From UBA5189 sp035631615 (lineage in GTDB: Bacteria; Chloroflexota; Limnocylindria; Limnocylindrales; CSP1-4), in contig DASQIK010000020.1 in NCBI GenBank assembly GCA_035631615.1, positions 1 through 18,639 of the forward strand: a stretch of 18,639 nt of DNA, written 5' to 3'. The notes below the pieces were generated by a model. That model saw nothing but the letters and a program-made list of their open reading frames with translations. It was not told where the DNA came from and did not search any database. Shown here one piece after another: positions 1-8,077 of the stretch (the stretch's first letter is position 1; every line of letters starts with the position of its first letter). The position numbers and the translations under genes were made by a program.

Positions 1-1
1 G

Positions 2-97
2 AAAGCCGCGCTGGCGGCCGGCGCGGAGCGGGTCTACACGTACCGGGCGCTGTTCGAGAACGGGCCTGCGACGCTCGCGGCGTGGCTCGGTCACTGA
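2..97 (+). CDS. C-terminal fragment of an unidentified protein
   Basis: An open frame enters from the left edge and ends at TGA 95-97, giving 31 visible residues that finish in ...TLAAWLGH. It has the G/C-rich third positions and mixed second positions expected of a real coding frame here. The stretch reads as an amphipathic alanine/leucine-rich helix followed by a short tail. Too little is visible to assign a family or function. The start lies outside the window, so length and neighbours are unknown. Confidence 0.45.
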   Translation, partial: KAALAAGAERVYTYRALFENGPATLAAWLGH

Positions 98-504
98 GCG
101 CGTTGGCTCGCAGGCGTTCCCGGCCGACGACCTCGCCGAACGGCTCGAACGCGCGCGGCGCGTCATCCGGGACGGCGGGCGTGGTGTGCACCGAGGACGG
201 CCCGGACGTGTTGAACCAGGCGCTCCGCGATCTGCTCGTCGTCGCCGGCCTGGGAGCTGCTGCCGGCTAGGGCGACACCGTCGCGGGGTATGATCCGGGG
301 GACGGGCATCCGCCCACGCGAACCTCGCACAGGCCCGGACATGACCTCGACCCACCAGCGGCGCCCAGGCGCCGCGCTCCTCGGCCGATGAGCCGACGCT
401 GCCACCACGGCTCGCCGCGACACGCCCCGCTCGGGCGGGTTCCGCGCCGCCCGTTGGCAAGCGACGGCCCGCGGCGCACCGCGACCGAGCTCGGAGCGCC
501 GCGC
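98..504. other. 407-bp stretch without a supported gene
   Basis: Open frames exist on both strands (82-270 plus, 163-843 minus), but none has a convincing start, ribosome binding site or recognisable protein. Visible elements are a TATGAT hexamer at 289-294 (a good -10 match with no clear -35) and several short GC-rich inverted repeats downstream of it: GGGC/GCCC near 303-314, GGCGCC/GGCGCC near 360-373, and TCGGC/GCCGA near 381-396. This may be the promoter and a long structured leader for the gene at 505. It matches no RNA family I can name; signature sequences of RNase P RNA, tmRNA and SRP RNA are absent. Confidence 0.35.
289..294 (+). promoter_or_regulatory. Candidate -10 box (TATGAT)
   Basis: TATGAT matches the sigma-70 -10 consensus at five of six positions and stands out in GC-rich sequence. 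No hexamer resembling TTGACA lies 16-18 bp upstream. If used, transcription would begin near 301 and leave about 200 nt of leader before the start at 505. This is a motif match only. Confidence 0.3.
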
Positions 505-1059
505 ATGACGATCGAGACGGAGCCATTCGGCCCGGGACCGGGCGCGCAGGAAGAGCTCGAGTCGGCCGAGCCGACCGAGACGATCGACGAAATCGGGGAG
601 CGGCCGGCAGCCCCCGAGGCGCAGCCGGCACCCGCCGTGCCGATGCCAGGTGGTCGAGCCGCGGGCGTCGCACCCATGCGAATGCCGGCGCCGCCGATCG
701 TGTCGCCCGGCGGCGCGCCGCATCACGGCATGCCCAACCCGATGCGACCCGCACCCGAGGGCGAGGATGGGCAGCTCGAGCGCACCGCGACCGCACCGCA
801 GCTGCGCCGGTTCATCAAGAGTCGCGTCTACGTGCCGATGCACGAGCTCCGGCGCCGCTTCGGGATCAACGGCGGCGACGACGAGGTGACCCCGGTCGAC
901 CTCGAGCGTGCGCGGGTGTTCGTGGGCCTGCCCGCGCGCGAGGGCCGGCTGCTCGCCGAGCTCCTGCGCGGCGGCGACATCGGCTACGAGCTGTCCATGG
1001 ATCCCGTCAGCCCGATCGTGGTAGGCGTGTATCCGATGCGGCCGGTGACCAGAGGCTAG
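505..1059 (+). CDS. Hypothetical protein with proline-rich N-terminus
   Basis: This is a 184-aa protein I do not recognise. Residues 1-90 are acidic, then rich in proline, alanine, glycine and methionine, and look disordered. Residues 92-184 are a compact-looking region with a basic stretch (LRRFIKSRVYVP, 100-111), a helix RRRFGI, the acidic turn GGDDE, and alternating helix/strand character to the end. No signal peptide or membrane helix is visible. I chose the ATG at 505 because GGAG lies 8 nt upstream; an in-frame ATG at 388 would add 39 low-complexity residues without a ribosome site. The C-terminal part could be a small nucleic-acid or partner-binding domain, but nothing in the sequence proves that. 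It stands alone, followed by a 175-bp gap. Confidence 0.6.
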   Translation: MTIETEPFGPGPGAQEELESAEPTETIDEIGERPAAPEAQPAPAVPMPGGRAAGVAPMRMPAPPIVSPGGAPHHGMPNPMRPAPEGEDGQLERTATAPQLRRFIKSRVYVPMHELRRRFGINGGDDEVTPVDLERARVFVGLPAREGRLLAELLRGGDIGYELSMDPVSPIVVGVYPMRPVTRG

Positions 1060-1118
1060 GAAGCCCGGGGCGCGAGAATTCGGTGCGTCGATGCAACAGA
1101 CGCGTCAGCGAGCCTGTC

Positions 1119-1130
1119 GTCAACCTTGAC
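1119..1130. repeat. Short inverted repeat upstream of the secreted-protein gene
   Basis: GTCAA-CC-TTGAC is a perfect 5-bp inverted repeat about 105 bp before the GTG at 1235. It could be a small operator, and its right arm reads TTGACC like a -35 box. No convincing -10 follows at the right spacing. This may be chance. Confidence 0.2.
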
Positions 1131-1234
1131 CCCGCCCAGTCAAACCTGCGACGCTCCCCAACTGGTACTTTTCGGCCATACTGTGCAGCCACTCGTACCA
1201 ACGTCCCCCGTCGTGCTCTGGAGGGTTCCGTCCG

Positions 1235-2230
1235 GTGATCCGATTCGTCCATCGCAGCGGTGCGGCGCTCCTCGCTGCGTTGCTCCTCGGCGCCGTCATC
1301 GTCCCGGCCTCGACGCTCGCCAAGGTGCCGGGCTGGGCCATGCAGGTGGTCGCCACGCCGGCCGACTCCCCGTGCGCGAGCGGCATCGGCTTCTGCGCGA
1401 CGGTCAGCCCATCCGCGGCCGTCCGATTCGTCGTCACGATCAAGAACAACGGCAAGAGCAACATCGCCCAGCTCTACCTGACCTCGACGATCGCGACGGC
1501 GCCCCTGTCCGTCGCCCCCTCGACCGGGTGCAATGCGAGCGGCCAGCTCCTGTGCTCGCTCGGCGCGCTCAACGCCGGCGCGTCCGTGACGCGGACGATC
1601 ATCTACCGTATGCCCGCAGCCGCCGGCACCCTCGACTTTCAGTTCGAGGCGAACACGACCGGTGTGAGCGCATCGGACGGCGGCACGAGCCACGGCGACT
1701 CGCTGAGGATGGCCGGGCACGTCGTGCTCGACGGCAGCGCTGACTACACCGGCGGCTTCCTCCTCGACACCAGCAACCTCGTGACCGGTGGCGCCGGTGG
1801 CCAGAGCACGACGCTCACCCCGCCGGCCAGCAACATCGGCGTCACGATCCGCGAGGTCAGCGGCACCGACAATCCGTGCAACGCCGGCACGCCGATCGGC
1901 CAGCTCGTGCTCCTGAACGTCTCGAACGGGACCGTCTACGCCACGCCCTTCAAGACCGTGCTGACCATCGCGACCAGCGGGCTCCCGGGTGAGCAGGAGA
2001 TCAGCACCGTCAAGCTCTGCCACAAGTACGACAACGGCACGGCGAGCTTCCTGCCGAGGTGCGCGACCGACGTCGCGCCGACGAACGGGATCGCCTGCTT
2101 CTATCCGAAGTTCGGCGGGACGGCTCATCCCGACCAGGAGCCGCATGGCATCGCCGATACGGACGACTGGTCGCAACTCATCATCGACATATGGGACTTC
2201 CAGAACGGGTCCATCCGCGGCGGCTTCTAG
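1235..2230 (+). CDS. Secreted DUF11-like, cysteine-rich protein
   Basis: A 331-aa exported protein of unknown function. The N-terminus is a classic Sec signal: a short basic start (MIRFVHR), a hydrophobic core at about 9-25, and a likely cleavage near STLA-K (27-30). Residues about 58-125 resemble the DUF11/CARDB-type immunoglobulin-like repeat found in cell-surface proteins: VRFVVTIKNNGKSN, then a Cys pair and the LGALNAGASVTRTI stretch. The second half has no family I recognise. Eight cysteines (47, 54, 99, 107, 215, 262, 276, 288) fit up to four disulfides outside the cell. The GTG start is supported by GGAGGG at 1220-1225. There is no C-terminal anchor or LPXTG motif, so it is probably released or held by partners. 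It converges on the cyclase gene, with 39 bp between the stops. Confidence 0.75.
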   Translation: MIRFVHRSGAALLAALLLGAVIVPASTLAKVPGWAMQVVATPADSPCASGIGFCATVSPSAAVRFVVTIKNNGKSNIAQLYLTSTIATAPLSVAPSTGCNASGQLLCSLGALNAGASVTRTIIYRMPAAAGTLDFQFEANTTGVSASDGGTSHGDSLRMAGHVVLDGSADYTGGFLLDTSNLVTGGAGGQSTTLTPPASNIGVTIREVSGTDNPCNAGTPIGQLVLLNVSNGTVYATPFKTVLTIATSGLPGEQEISTVKLCHKYDNGTASFLPRCATDVAPTNGIACFYPKFGGTAHPDQEPHGIADTDDWSQLIIDIWDFQNGSIRGGF

Positions 2231-2269
2231 CCGATCGCCAACCCCGAGCCACCGGAGTCGCCCGGGCGC

Positions 2270-5200
2270 CTAGCGCGCCTCGGCGACTTCTGATTCGAGG
2301 CCGGTACGTGTCCGGGCCGCAGCGGCCGACACCCGGTCGCCCTTGAGCTCGTACTTGCGAATCGCGTCGACGCGGCTGGCGGCCGCCTCGTCGGTGCGCC
2401 CGAGATCGTCGAGCAGGTCGGCCCGGCTGCGGAGGGAGTCGGCCTGGAGGATCACGCCCTCCGTGCGAGCGGCCAGCGCCACTGCCTCGTCGGCCATCAC
2501 GATCGCGGCCTCCTGGTCGATGCGGGCGAGCAGCCGCGATCGGGTCAGCCGCCACAGCACGGCTCCGTCGACGTCGCTCTCGTCGGTGAGCGCCTGGGCG
2601 ATCGTGGCGTAGCGGTCGGCCTCGGTGGGCTTGCCGGCGAACAGCAGCACGCGCGCAAGCAGCGCGCTGACCGTGGACCGGAAGTACGTCTCGTGGAGGT
2701 CCTCGAGGTCCTGGTCATCTCGGCGCAGCTCCCGCTCCGCCGCGTCGAGGTCGCCGGCAAGCATCTCCACGCGGCCCGAATCGAGCGAGGTCGACGCCAG
2801 CTCGCGGCTCGGCCCGAGCGTGCCGAGGTACTCCTGCTCGCGCCGGTACAGGTCGCGGGCCGTCTCGAACTCGCCGGTCATCGCCCGCAGCTGGGCGAGC
2901 GCGCCCAGCACGATCGCCTCGGATCGGCGGGCGCCGCGGACGCGCTCGAGGATCTGCTCGCAGCGCTCGATCGCCTGGTCGACCGGCGTCGAGCCGAGGA
3001 CGGCGGCGGTCGTGTACACCGCCGCGCCGCTGCGGACGAGGCGGTCCTCGCCGGCGCGCGTCGCCAGCTCCACGACCTGCTCCGCGGCCGCGGCCATGTC
3101 GTCGTAGTGGCCGGCGTTGCCGTGGACGAAGAGGAGCACCCGCCACGCTCGCGCCGCGCCGCCGTCATCGCCGATCTCGGCGAAGGTTCCGAGCAGCGCC
3201 TGGGCGCCCTCGACCGTGACCTCACGGCCGGTCTCGAGGCCCGAGAACAGGTCGATCAGCATCCGGGTGACCTCGATCCGCGCCGCGGCCCGGCGGTCGC
3301 CCGCGGTTCGGGCGATCTCGAGCGCGGCCGCGAGCACGCTCTCGGCCTCCTCGAACTTCGAGAGCGTGATGAGCGTCTCGCCGAGGTCCGGCACGAGGAT
3401 GAGGCGACGAGGATCCGCCGCGGGGTACAGGTCGATCGCCCGCCGGAGGAGGCTCGAAGCAGCGGGGGAGTCGCCGCGCGCCAGGGCCCGCAGCCCCGCG
3501 TTCGAGAGCTTCTCGGCCGCACGCTCGGCGACGGCCAGCGCCTCGGCATCGATGACGCCGAGGCTCTCGCGGTAGCGGTACGCCTGCTCCAGGTGGTAGC
3601 CGAGGATCTCCTCGAACTCGAGCTCCCGGCCGCGCTCGCGGTTGGTGCGCTCGGCCCAGGTCACGAACCGCTCGTGGAGCAACGCGCGGGAGCGCTTCAG
3701 GAGGCTGCCGTACGCCGTGTCGCGGATGATCTGGTGGCCGAACCGGTAGATCACGTCGTCGTCGGGCAGCCGCCGGACGAGCTGCTTGGTCACGAGCACG
3801 TCGAGGTCCGCGCCAAGGCGCGGCCGGACCGGCTCGTCGACCAGCTCGGCGACCGCGTCCATCGGGAACGACAGCCCGATCACCGAGGCAGGATCCACGA
3901 CCGCCCGCTCCTCGAGCTTGAGCGCATCCAGGCGGGAGGCGACAAGGGCCTGGACCGTCGGCGGGATCTGGAGCTGGGCCGATCCCTCGCGCGCCACCCA
4001 GCCCTCGAGACCGCGCTGGATCGCGCCCGTCTCCACGAGCATCGAGACGATCTGCTCGACGTAGAGAGGGTTGCCCTCGGCGGCCGTCGCGATGCGCTCG
4101 CGGACGCTCGCCTCGAGCGAGCCGAGCAGCTCCTGGACGATCTTGCCGGCGTCGGCCTCGCTGAGCGGCTCGAGCTTCACGAGCATCGCCTCGTGACCCG
4201 ACGACCAGTCGGCGTGTCGCTCGGCGATCTCGTGCCGCGCCGACCCGAGGATCAGGATGGAGGCGTCCTCCACGGTCTCGAGCAGGTGGTCGAGGAAGTC
4301 GAGGAAGGTCGGCTCGGCCCAGTGCAGGTCGTCGACCAGCATCACCAGCGGCCGCTGCGCGGCGAGCGTCTCGAGGAGGCGCCGCCCGCCCCACATCAGC
4401 TCTGCGACCGGGAACTGGGCGGCGCTCAGGTTGATCGCGGCGGCGACGCGCTCGACGATGGCCTCCCGATCCTCGGCGCCGCCCTTCTGGAGGAGGAGGT
4501 CGAGGCGCCGGGTCGCGATGCGCGGCGAATCCTCATTGGTGATCCCGGCGGCCTCGCGGATGACCTCGGCGAGCGGCCAGAAGGTGATGCCGTCGCCGTA
4601 CGGCAGGCAGCGGCCGCGGACCAGGCGGGCCCGCTCCGCGGCGGCCGTCGCGAACTCCTTGATCAGCCGCGACTTCCCGACTCCGGCGTCGCCCACGACC
4701 GTCACCAGGCGCGCCCTGTGGGTGGTGATCGCCTCCTCCAGCGATCCGGAGAGCCGGCCCATCTCTGCCTCGCGCCCGACGAAGGGCGTGCCGCTGCTCG
4801 CCTCCACCGTCGCCTGGCTCGAGACCCGCACCAGCCGATAGGCGGGGACCGGCTCGGCCTTGCCCTTGAGGACGAGCGGCTCCATGAACTCGACCTCGAT
4901 CTGGTCGCGCGCGAGGCGGTAGGTCAGGTCGCCGAGGACGACATCGCCGCTGCGGGCGGTCTGCTCGAGCCGCGCCGCCGTGTTCACCGCGTCGCCGGTC
5001 ACCATCCGCTGGGCGGTGCTCGCGTCGCCGGCGATGACCTCGCCGCTGTTGACGCCGGTGTGGTTGCTCAGCTCGATCCCGTATTCGTCGCGAAAGACCG
5101 GATTGAGCGTTGCCAGCGCGGTCTGCATGTCCGCTGCCGCGCGGATCGCGCGCACCGCGTCGTCCTCGTGCCGCACCGGCAGCCCGAACACCGCCATCAC

Positions 5201-6178
5201 CGCGTCGCCGATGAACTTCTCGACCGTTCCGCCGTGGCGCTCGAGCGCGCCGCGCATGCCCTCGAAGTAGCGCGACATGACGTCACGCATGGTGTCCGGC
5301 CCCGGCTCCTCGCCGGACGGCGCGTGGACCCTGGGCATCGAGAACACGATCGTCACCGTGCGCCGGCTCTCGGGCGCCGTGCTTGCGATCAGTGCGGCGC
5401 CGCAGGTGTTGCAGAAGCGCATCCGGTCGGGCGTCTGATCGCCGCACGACGGGCAGATCCGCATCCCGGGCTGCGCGTCCGGCTCGACGGCCTCGTCCTC
5501 GCCCGTCCGCTCACGGACGGACACGAGCCGGAACCCGTTGAGCAGCTCGTCCGAGCCCTTCGGGCTGACCGGCGGGAGCGCCTCGAACTCCGCCGCGTCG
5601 CCAACCAGGTCACGCGTCGATTCGTGGACCAGCACCTCCTGCGGCGGCGAGTTCTGCTCCATGGCCGTGGAGACCTCGACCGGCGGCCCGAGGAGCACGT
5701 GCTGGCCCGCCTCGGCGGCGCCGAACGTCACCTCGCCCGTGGCCACGCCCGTGCGGACCACGAGGCGCACGCCGTAGCTGCTGTCGAGCTCGTCGTTCAG
5801 CATCGCCAGTGCGCGCTGTGACTCGGCGGCGGCCTCGAGGGCGCGCAGCGGGTCGTCGTCGTGCCGAAATGGCAGGCCGTACACCGCGACGATCGCATCG
5901 CCGATGATCTTCTCGATCGTGCCGCCGTGCGACTCGAACACGGCCCGCATGACCCCGAAGTAGCGGTTCAGGACCTCCCGGAGCGCCTCCGGGTCGAGGC
6001 GTTCGCCCAGGGCCGTCGAGCCCTTCAGGTCGGAGGTGACCAGGGTGATGACGCGCCGGACCTCGCCGGCCGCCTCGTCCCGCGTGAGCGACGAGCCGCA
6101 CATCCCGCACAGGCGGGCACCGGCGGGATTCGCGTCGCCGCACGTCGGGCAGGTCAGCTCGTCGACGGTCTGCACCAC
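2270..6178 (-). CDS. Tandem zinc-ribbon/class III cyclase, AAA ATPase and TPR protein
   Basis: A 1302-aa signalling protein. In order: zinc ribbon (C10, C13, C24, C27); cyclase domain 1 (about 40-220); second zinc ribbon (C242, C245, C256, C259); cyclase domain 2 (about 270-450); an AAA/NACHT-like ATPase with Walker A GDAGVGKS (496-503) and Walker B VMLVDDLHW (612-620); then a helical TPR-like region from about 830 to the end. Domain 1 has both metal aspartates (D50 in TSDLKGST, D94 in IIGDAIVAV), but E168 and M173 replace the Asn/Arg pair. Domain 2 has M281 in place of the first Asp, keeps D325, and has N399 and R403 in GDAVNTAARLE. One composite active site is therefore plausible; whether the product is cAMP or cGMP cannot be read. 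The start is GTG at 6178 with no Shine-Dalgarno but TAGACT six nt upstream; GTG at 6175 is an alternative. It lies 47 bp after the MFS-cNMP gene. It could instead be a catalytically dead ATP-dependent regulator. Confidence 0.85.
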   Translation of the reverse strand: MVQTVDELTCPTCGDANPAGARLCGMCGSSLTRDEAAGEVRRVITLVTSDLKGSTALGERLDPEALREVLNRYFGVMRAVFESHGGTIEKIIGDAIVAVYGLPFRHDDDPLRALEAAAESQRALAMLNDELDSSYGVRLVVRTGVATGEVTFGAAEAGQHVLLGPPVEVSTAMEQNSPPQEVLVHESTRDLVGDAAEFEALPPVSPKGSDELLNGFRLVSVRERTGEDEAVEPDAQPGMRICPSCGDQTPDRMRFCNTCGAALIASTAPESRRTVTIVFSMPRVHAPSGEEPGPDTMRDVMSRYFEGMRGALERHGGTVEKFIGDAVMAVFGLPVRHEDDAVRAIRAAADMQTALATLNPVFRDEYGIELSNHTGVNSGEVIAGDASTAQRMVTGDAVNTAARLEQTARSGDVVLGDLTYRLARDQIEVEFMEPLVLKGKAEPVPAYRLVRVSSQATVEASSGTPFVGREAEMGRLSGSLEEAITTHRARLVTVVGDAGVGKSRLIKEFATAAAERARLVRGRCLPYGDGITFWPLAEVIREAAGITNEDSPRIATRRLDLLLQKGGAEDREAIVERVAAAINLSAAQFPVAELMWGGRRLLETLAAQRPLVMLVDDLHWAEPTFLDFLDHLLETVEDASILILGSARHEIAERHADWSSGHEAMLVKLEPLSEADAGKIVQELLGSLEASVRERIATAAEGNPLYVEQIVSMLVETGAIQRGLEGWVAREGSAQLQIPPTVQALVASRLDALKLEERAVVDPASVIGLSFPMDAVAELVDEPVRPRLGADLDVLVTKQLVRRLPDDDVIYRFGHQIIRDTAYGSLLKRSRALLHERFVTWAERTNRERGRELEFEEILGYHLEQAYRYRESLGVIDAEALAVAERAAEKLSNAGLRALARGDSPAASSLLRRAIDLYPAADPRRLILVPDLGETLITLSKFEEAESVLAAALEIARTAGDRRAAARIEVTRMLIDLFSGLETGREVTVEGAQALLGTFAEIGDDGGAARAWRVLLFVHGNAGHYDDMAAAAEQVVELATRAGEDRLVRSGAAVYTTAAVLGSTPVDQAIERCEQILERVRGARRSEAIVLGALAQLRAMTGEFETARDLYRREQEYLGTLGPSRELASTSLDSGRVEMLAGDLDAAERELRRDDQDLEDLHETYFRSTVSALLARVLLFAGKPTEADRYATIAQALTDESDVDGAVLWRLTRSRLLARIDQEAAIVMADEAVALAARTEGVILQADSLRSRADLLDDLGRTDEAAASRVDAIRKYELKGDRVSAAAARTRTGLESEVAEAR

Positions 6179-6184
6179 GAGATC

Positions 6185-6190
6185 AGTCTA
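6185..6190 (-). promoter_or_regulatory. Candidate -10 box (TAGACT) of the cyclase gene
   Basis: On the minus strand TAGACT sits exactly six nt before the GTG at 6178, which would place the transcript 5' end on the start codon. The same hexamer precedes the neighbouring MFS gene. No -35 is evident. The cyclase could therefore have its own leaderless transcript besides read-through from the MFS gene. Confidence 0.35.
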
Positions 6191-6225
6191 GCGGCGGGTT
6201 CCGCTCGATCCGGCCGTGTGGAGGG

Positions 6226-8016
6226 TCAGGCGCGCTGGCCGGCGAGGCCCTTCGGCCGGCGGCGGCGCAGGTCCTTGAGGTCGGTCTGGTTGGGCCGGGT
6301 CACGCGGACGAGGTCGGTCGTGGACGTGGACGTCCTGCCGAGCCGCTCCTCCAGCTTCGAGTTGATGAGGGTCTGGAGCTCCGGAATCTCCAGGAGCTGC
6401 TTGAGCGAGGCGCTCGGCACCTCGATCAGGTCGGTTTCCTCGTCGGCGACGACGTTCGCCGTGCGTGGCCGCCCCGTCAGCGCGGCGATCTCGCCGAAGA
6501 AGTCGCCCGGACCCATGGACGACAGCGCGCGATAGCCACCCTGGTCCGGAATGCCGGCGACCGCCTTGCCGCCCATCACGAAGAACGCCGAGTCGCCCGG
6601 GTCGCCCACCTTCAGGATCGCCTCGCCTGGCTCCGCGCGCGCGACCTTGATCCCGCTGATGAACGCGGCGCGACGGCCCATCGCGAGGGCGCCGATCTCG
6701 GGCATGACCCCGAGCAACCGGTCGAAGTCCATCATCGTCGCGGGCCGGCCCGCGCCGACGCGCGCCGCGGCCGGCGCCGTCGCCAGCAGCTTGAGCGCAC
6801 GCCGCCACTCGGCGCCGGTGCGCCCGATTCCCGGTGCCAGCTGGGCAACGATCGCGGCGGCGACGAGCAGGAGCGAGGACACGACGATCAGGTCGCGGAC
6901 CGGGTAGACGTCGGCGAGCGCAGCGCCACCCATCCCGATCAGGAAAACGACGTCGCGGGCGACGGCGAAGGCGGAGAACACCCTGCCGCGCATCGCCCTG
7001 GGGATGTTCTTCTGCAGCAGGCCGCGCCGGGCGATCGACATCGGCGAGTTCAGGAACCCGGAAACCGTCACGAGCGCGATCGCCACCTGGATGTTCGGCG
7101 CAAGGCCGTAGCCGATCCCGACGAGGCCCATGAGGAGGGTCCCGGCGACCATCCAGGTGCCTTCGGGCAGGCGATCCCCGAAGCGCGCCATCAGGAAGCT
7201 GCCGGCGACGAAGCCGACCGACGTCACGCCCTCCTGGAGCCCGTACTCGAAGTTGCTGGCATGCAGGACCCGGATCGCCATGGGCAGGAGCAGCACGTTC
7301 CAGAGCCCGAACGAGAGCATGACCGGCAGGTTGATCAGGAACAGCCAGCGGAGCAGCCTGGTCTGCCAGATGTAGCTCGCCCCGACCTTGAGGTTGTCCA
7401 GGATCACGCTCGCCGTCGTCGATTCCTCCTGGGCCTGGTGGCCGGGGATCCTGACCAGGAGCACGAGCGCGAACGAGAACGCGAAGGTTCCGGCATCGAT
7501 CCAGAACGGCAGGTGGATGTCGATGCCGGCGAGTAGGCCGGCGAGCGCGAACCCGATCGCCGTCGATCCGAATGAGCTGATCGACAGGAACGAGTTGGCC
7601 GAGATGAGCTCCTCCTCGGAGGCGATCTCGGGCAGGACGCTTTCCCAGGCCGGATCGAAGAACTGGCGAACCGTCGCGGCCAGGAACAGGATCACGTACA
7701 TCGCGATCATGCCGGTCTGGTTCCCGAGGGTGATGTACGCCACCGGAATGAGGGCGACGAGGATGCCGCGGAGCAGGTCGGACGCGAGCAGGATCCGCTT
7801 CCGGTCGAACCGGTCGACGAAAACCCCGGCGAACAGGCCGACGAAAAGGGTCGGGATCGCCGTCACCATCAGCACCAGGCCGACGTTGAGCGCCGATCCC
7901 GTGATCGTGAACACGAGGATCCCGGCGGCGAGATCGGTCAGCGACGAGCCGATTGTCGAGACGAGCTGGGCGAGCCAGAGCAGCGAGAAGTCGCGCTTCC
8001 GGAAGATCTGGAACAT
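6226..8016 (-). CDS. MFS exporter fused to a cyclic-nucleotide-binding domain
   Basis: A 596-aa membrane transporter with a regulatory tail. Residues 1-395 are a major facilitator of the MFS_3/EntS-like efflux type, with 10-12 hydrophobic helices and the loop 2-3 motif A at 64-74 (GVFVDRFDRKR). This predicts proton-coupled export of an unknown small molecule. Residues about 430-555 are a cyclic-nucleotide-binding domain, with the beta-roll start KVARAEPGEAILKVGDPGDS and a phosphate-binding cassette FFGEIAALTGRPRTANV. E509 and R518 are spaced as in CRP-family cassettes and are followed by T519-A520. The tail 556-596 is basic. The domain should face the cytoplasm and couple nucleotide level to transport. 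The downstream cyclase gene 47 bp away is the obvious source of ligand. The ATG at 8016 has no clear ribosome site but has TAGACT eight nt upstream. The domain could instead have a purely structural role. Confidence 0.88.
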   Translation of the reverse strand: MFQIFRKRDFSLLWLAQLVSTIGSSLTDLAAGILVFTITGSALNVGLVLMVTAIPTLFVGLFAGVFVDRFDRKRILLASDLLRGILVALIPVAYITLGNQTGMIAMYVILFLAATVRQFFDPAWESVLPEIASEEELISANSFLSISSFGSTAIGFALAGLLAGIDIHLPFWIDAGTFAFSFALVLLVRIPGHQAQEESTTASVILDNLKVGASYIWQTRLLRWLFLINLPVMLSFGLWNVLLLPMAIRVLHASNFEYGLQEGVTSVGFVAGSFLMARFGDRLPEGTWMVAGTLLMGLVGIGYGLAPNIQVAIALVTVSGFLNSPMSIARRGLLQKNIPRAMRGRVFSAFAVARDVVFLIGMGGAALADVYPVRDLIVVSSLLLVAAAIVAQLAPGIGRTGAEWRRALKLLATAPAAARVGAGRPATMMDFDRLLGVMPEIGALAMGRRAAFISGIKVARAEPGEAILKVGDPGDSAFFVMGGKAVAGIPDQGGYRALSSMGPGDFFGEIAALTGRPRTANVVADEETDLIEVPSASLKQLLEIPELQTLINSKLEERLGRTSTSTTDLVRVTRPNQTDLKDLRRRRPKGLAGQRA

Positions 8017-8024
8017 TGCCCGCG

Positions 8025-8030
8025 AGTCTA
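8025..8030 (-). promoter_or_regulatory. Candidate -10 box (TAGACT) of the MFS-cNMP gene
   Basis: TAGACT on the minus strand lies eight nt upstream of the ATG at 8016, so transcription would start at or within two nt of the start codon. The identical hexamer is found before the downstream cyclase gene. No -35 with good spacing is visible. Confidence 0.35.
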
Positions 8031-8077
8031 CCGGGCGTCGAGCCTTGAAATGGGGCCGCTCCGATCGGCAGGGCCGC

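Noticed and set aside
163..843. 226-aa minus-strand frame
   Set aside because: It overlaps the better supported gene at 505 and is Arg/His-rich without motifs. Its last part (163-270) could be coding, but nothing supports a start there.
1126..1131. TTGACC as a -35 box for the secreted-protein gene
   Set aside because: No -10-like hexamer lies 16-18 bp downstream. CATACT at 1178 is too far away to pair with it.
1007..2176. 389-aa minus-strand frame opposite the secreted protein
   Set aside because: It is Arg/Ala/Gly-rich with no motif. The plus-strand frame has a signal peptide, a ribosome site and a DUF11-like domain.
2231..2269. Bidirectional terminator between the secreted-protein and cyclase genes
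   Set aside because: The 39-bp gap is GC-rich but shows no strong stem followed by a T-run on either strand.
2693..5821. 1042-aa open frame on the plus strand
   Set aside because: It is antisense to the cyclase gene, rich in Arg, Asp, Leu and His, and has no recognisable domain. It is the mirror of the G/C third-position bias of the real gene.
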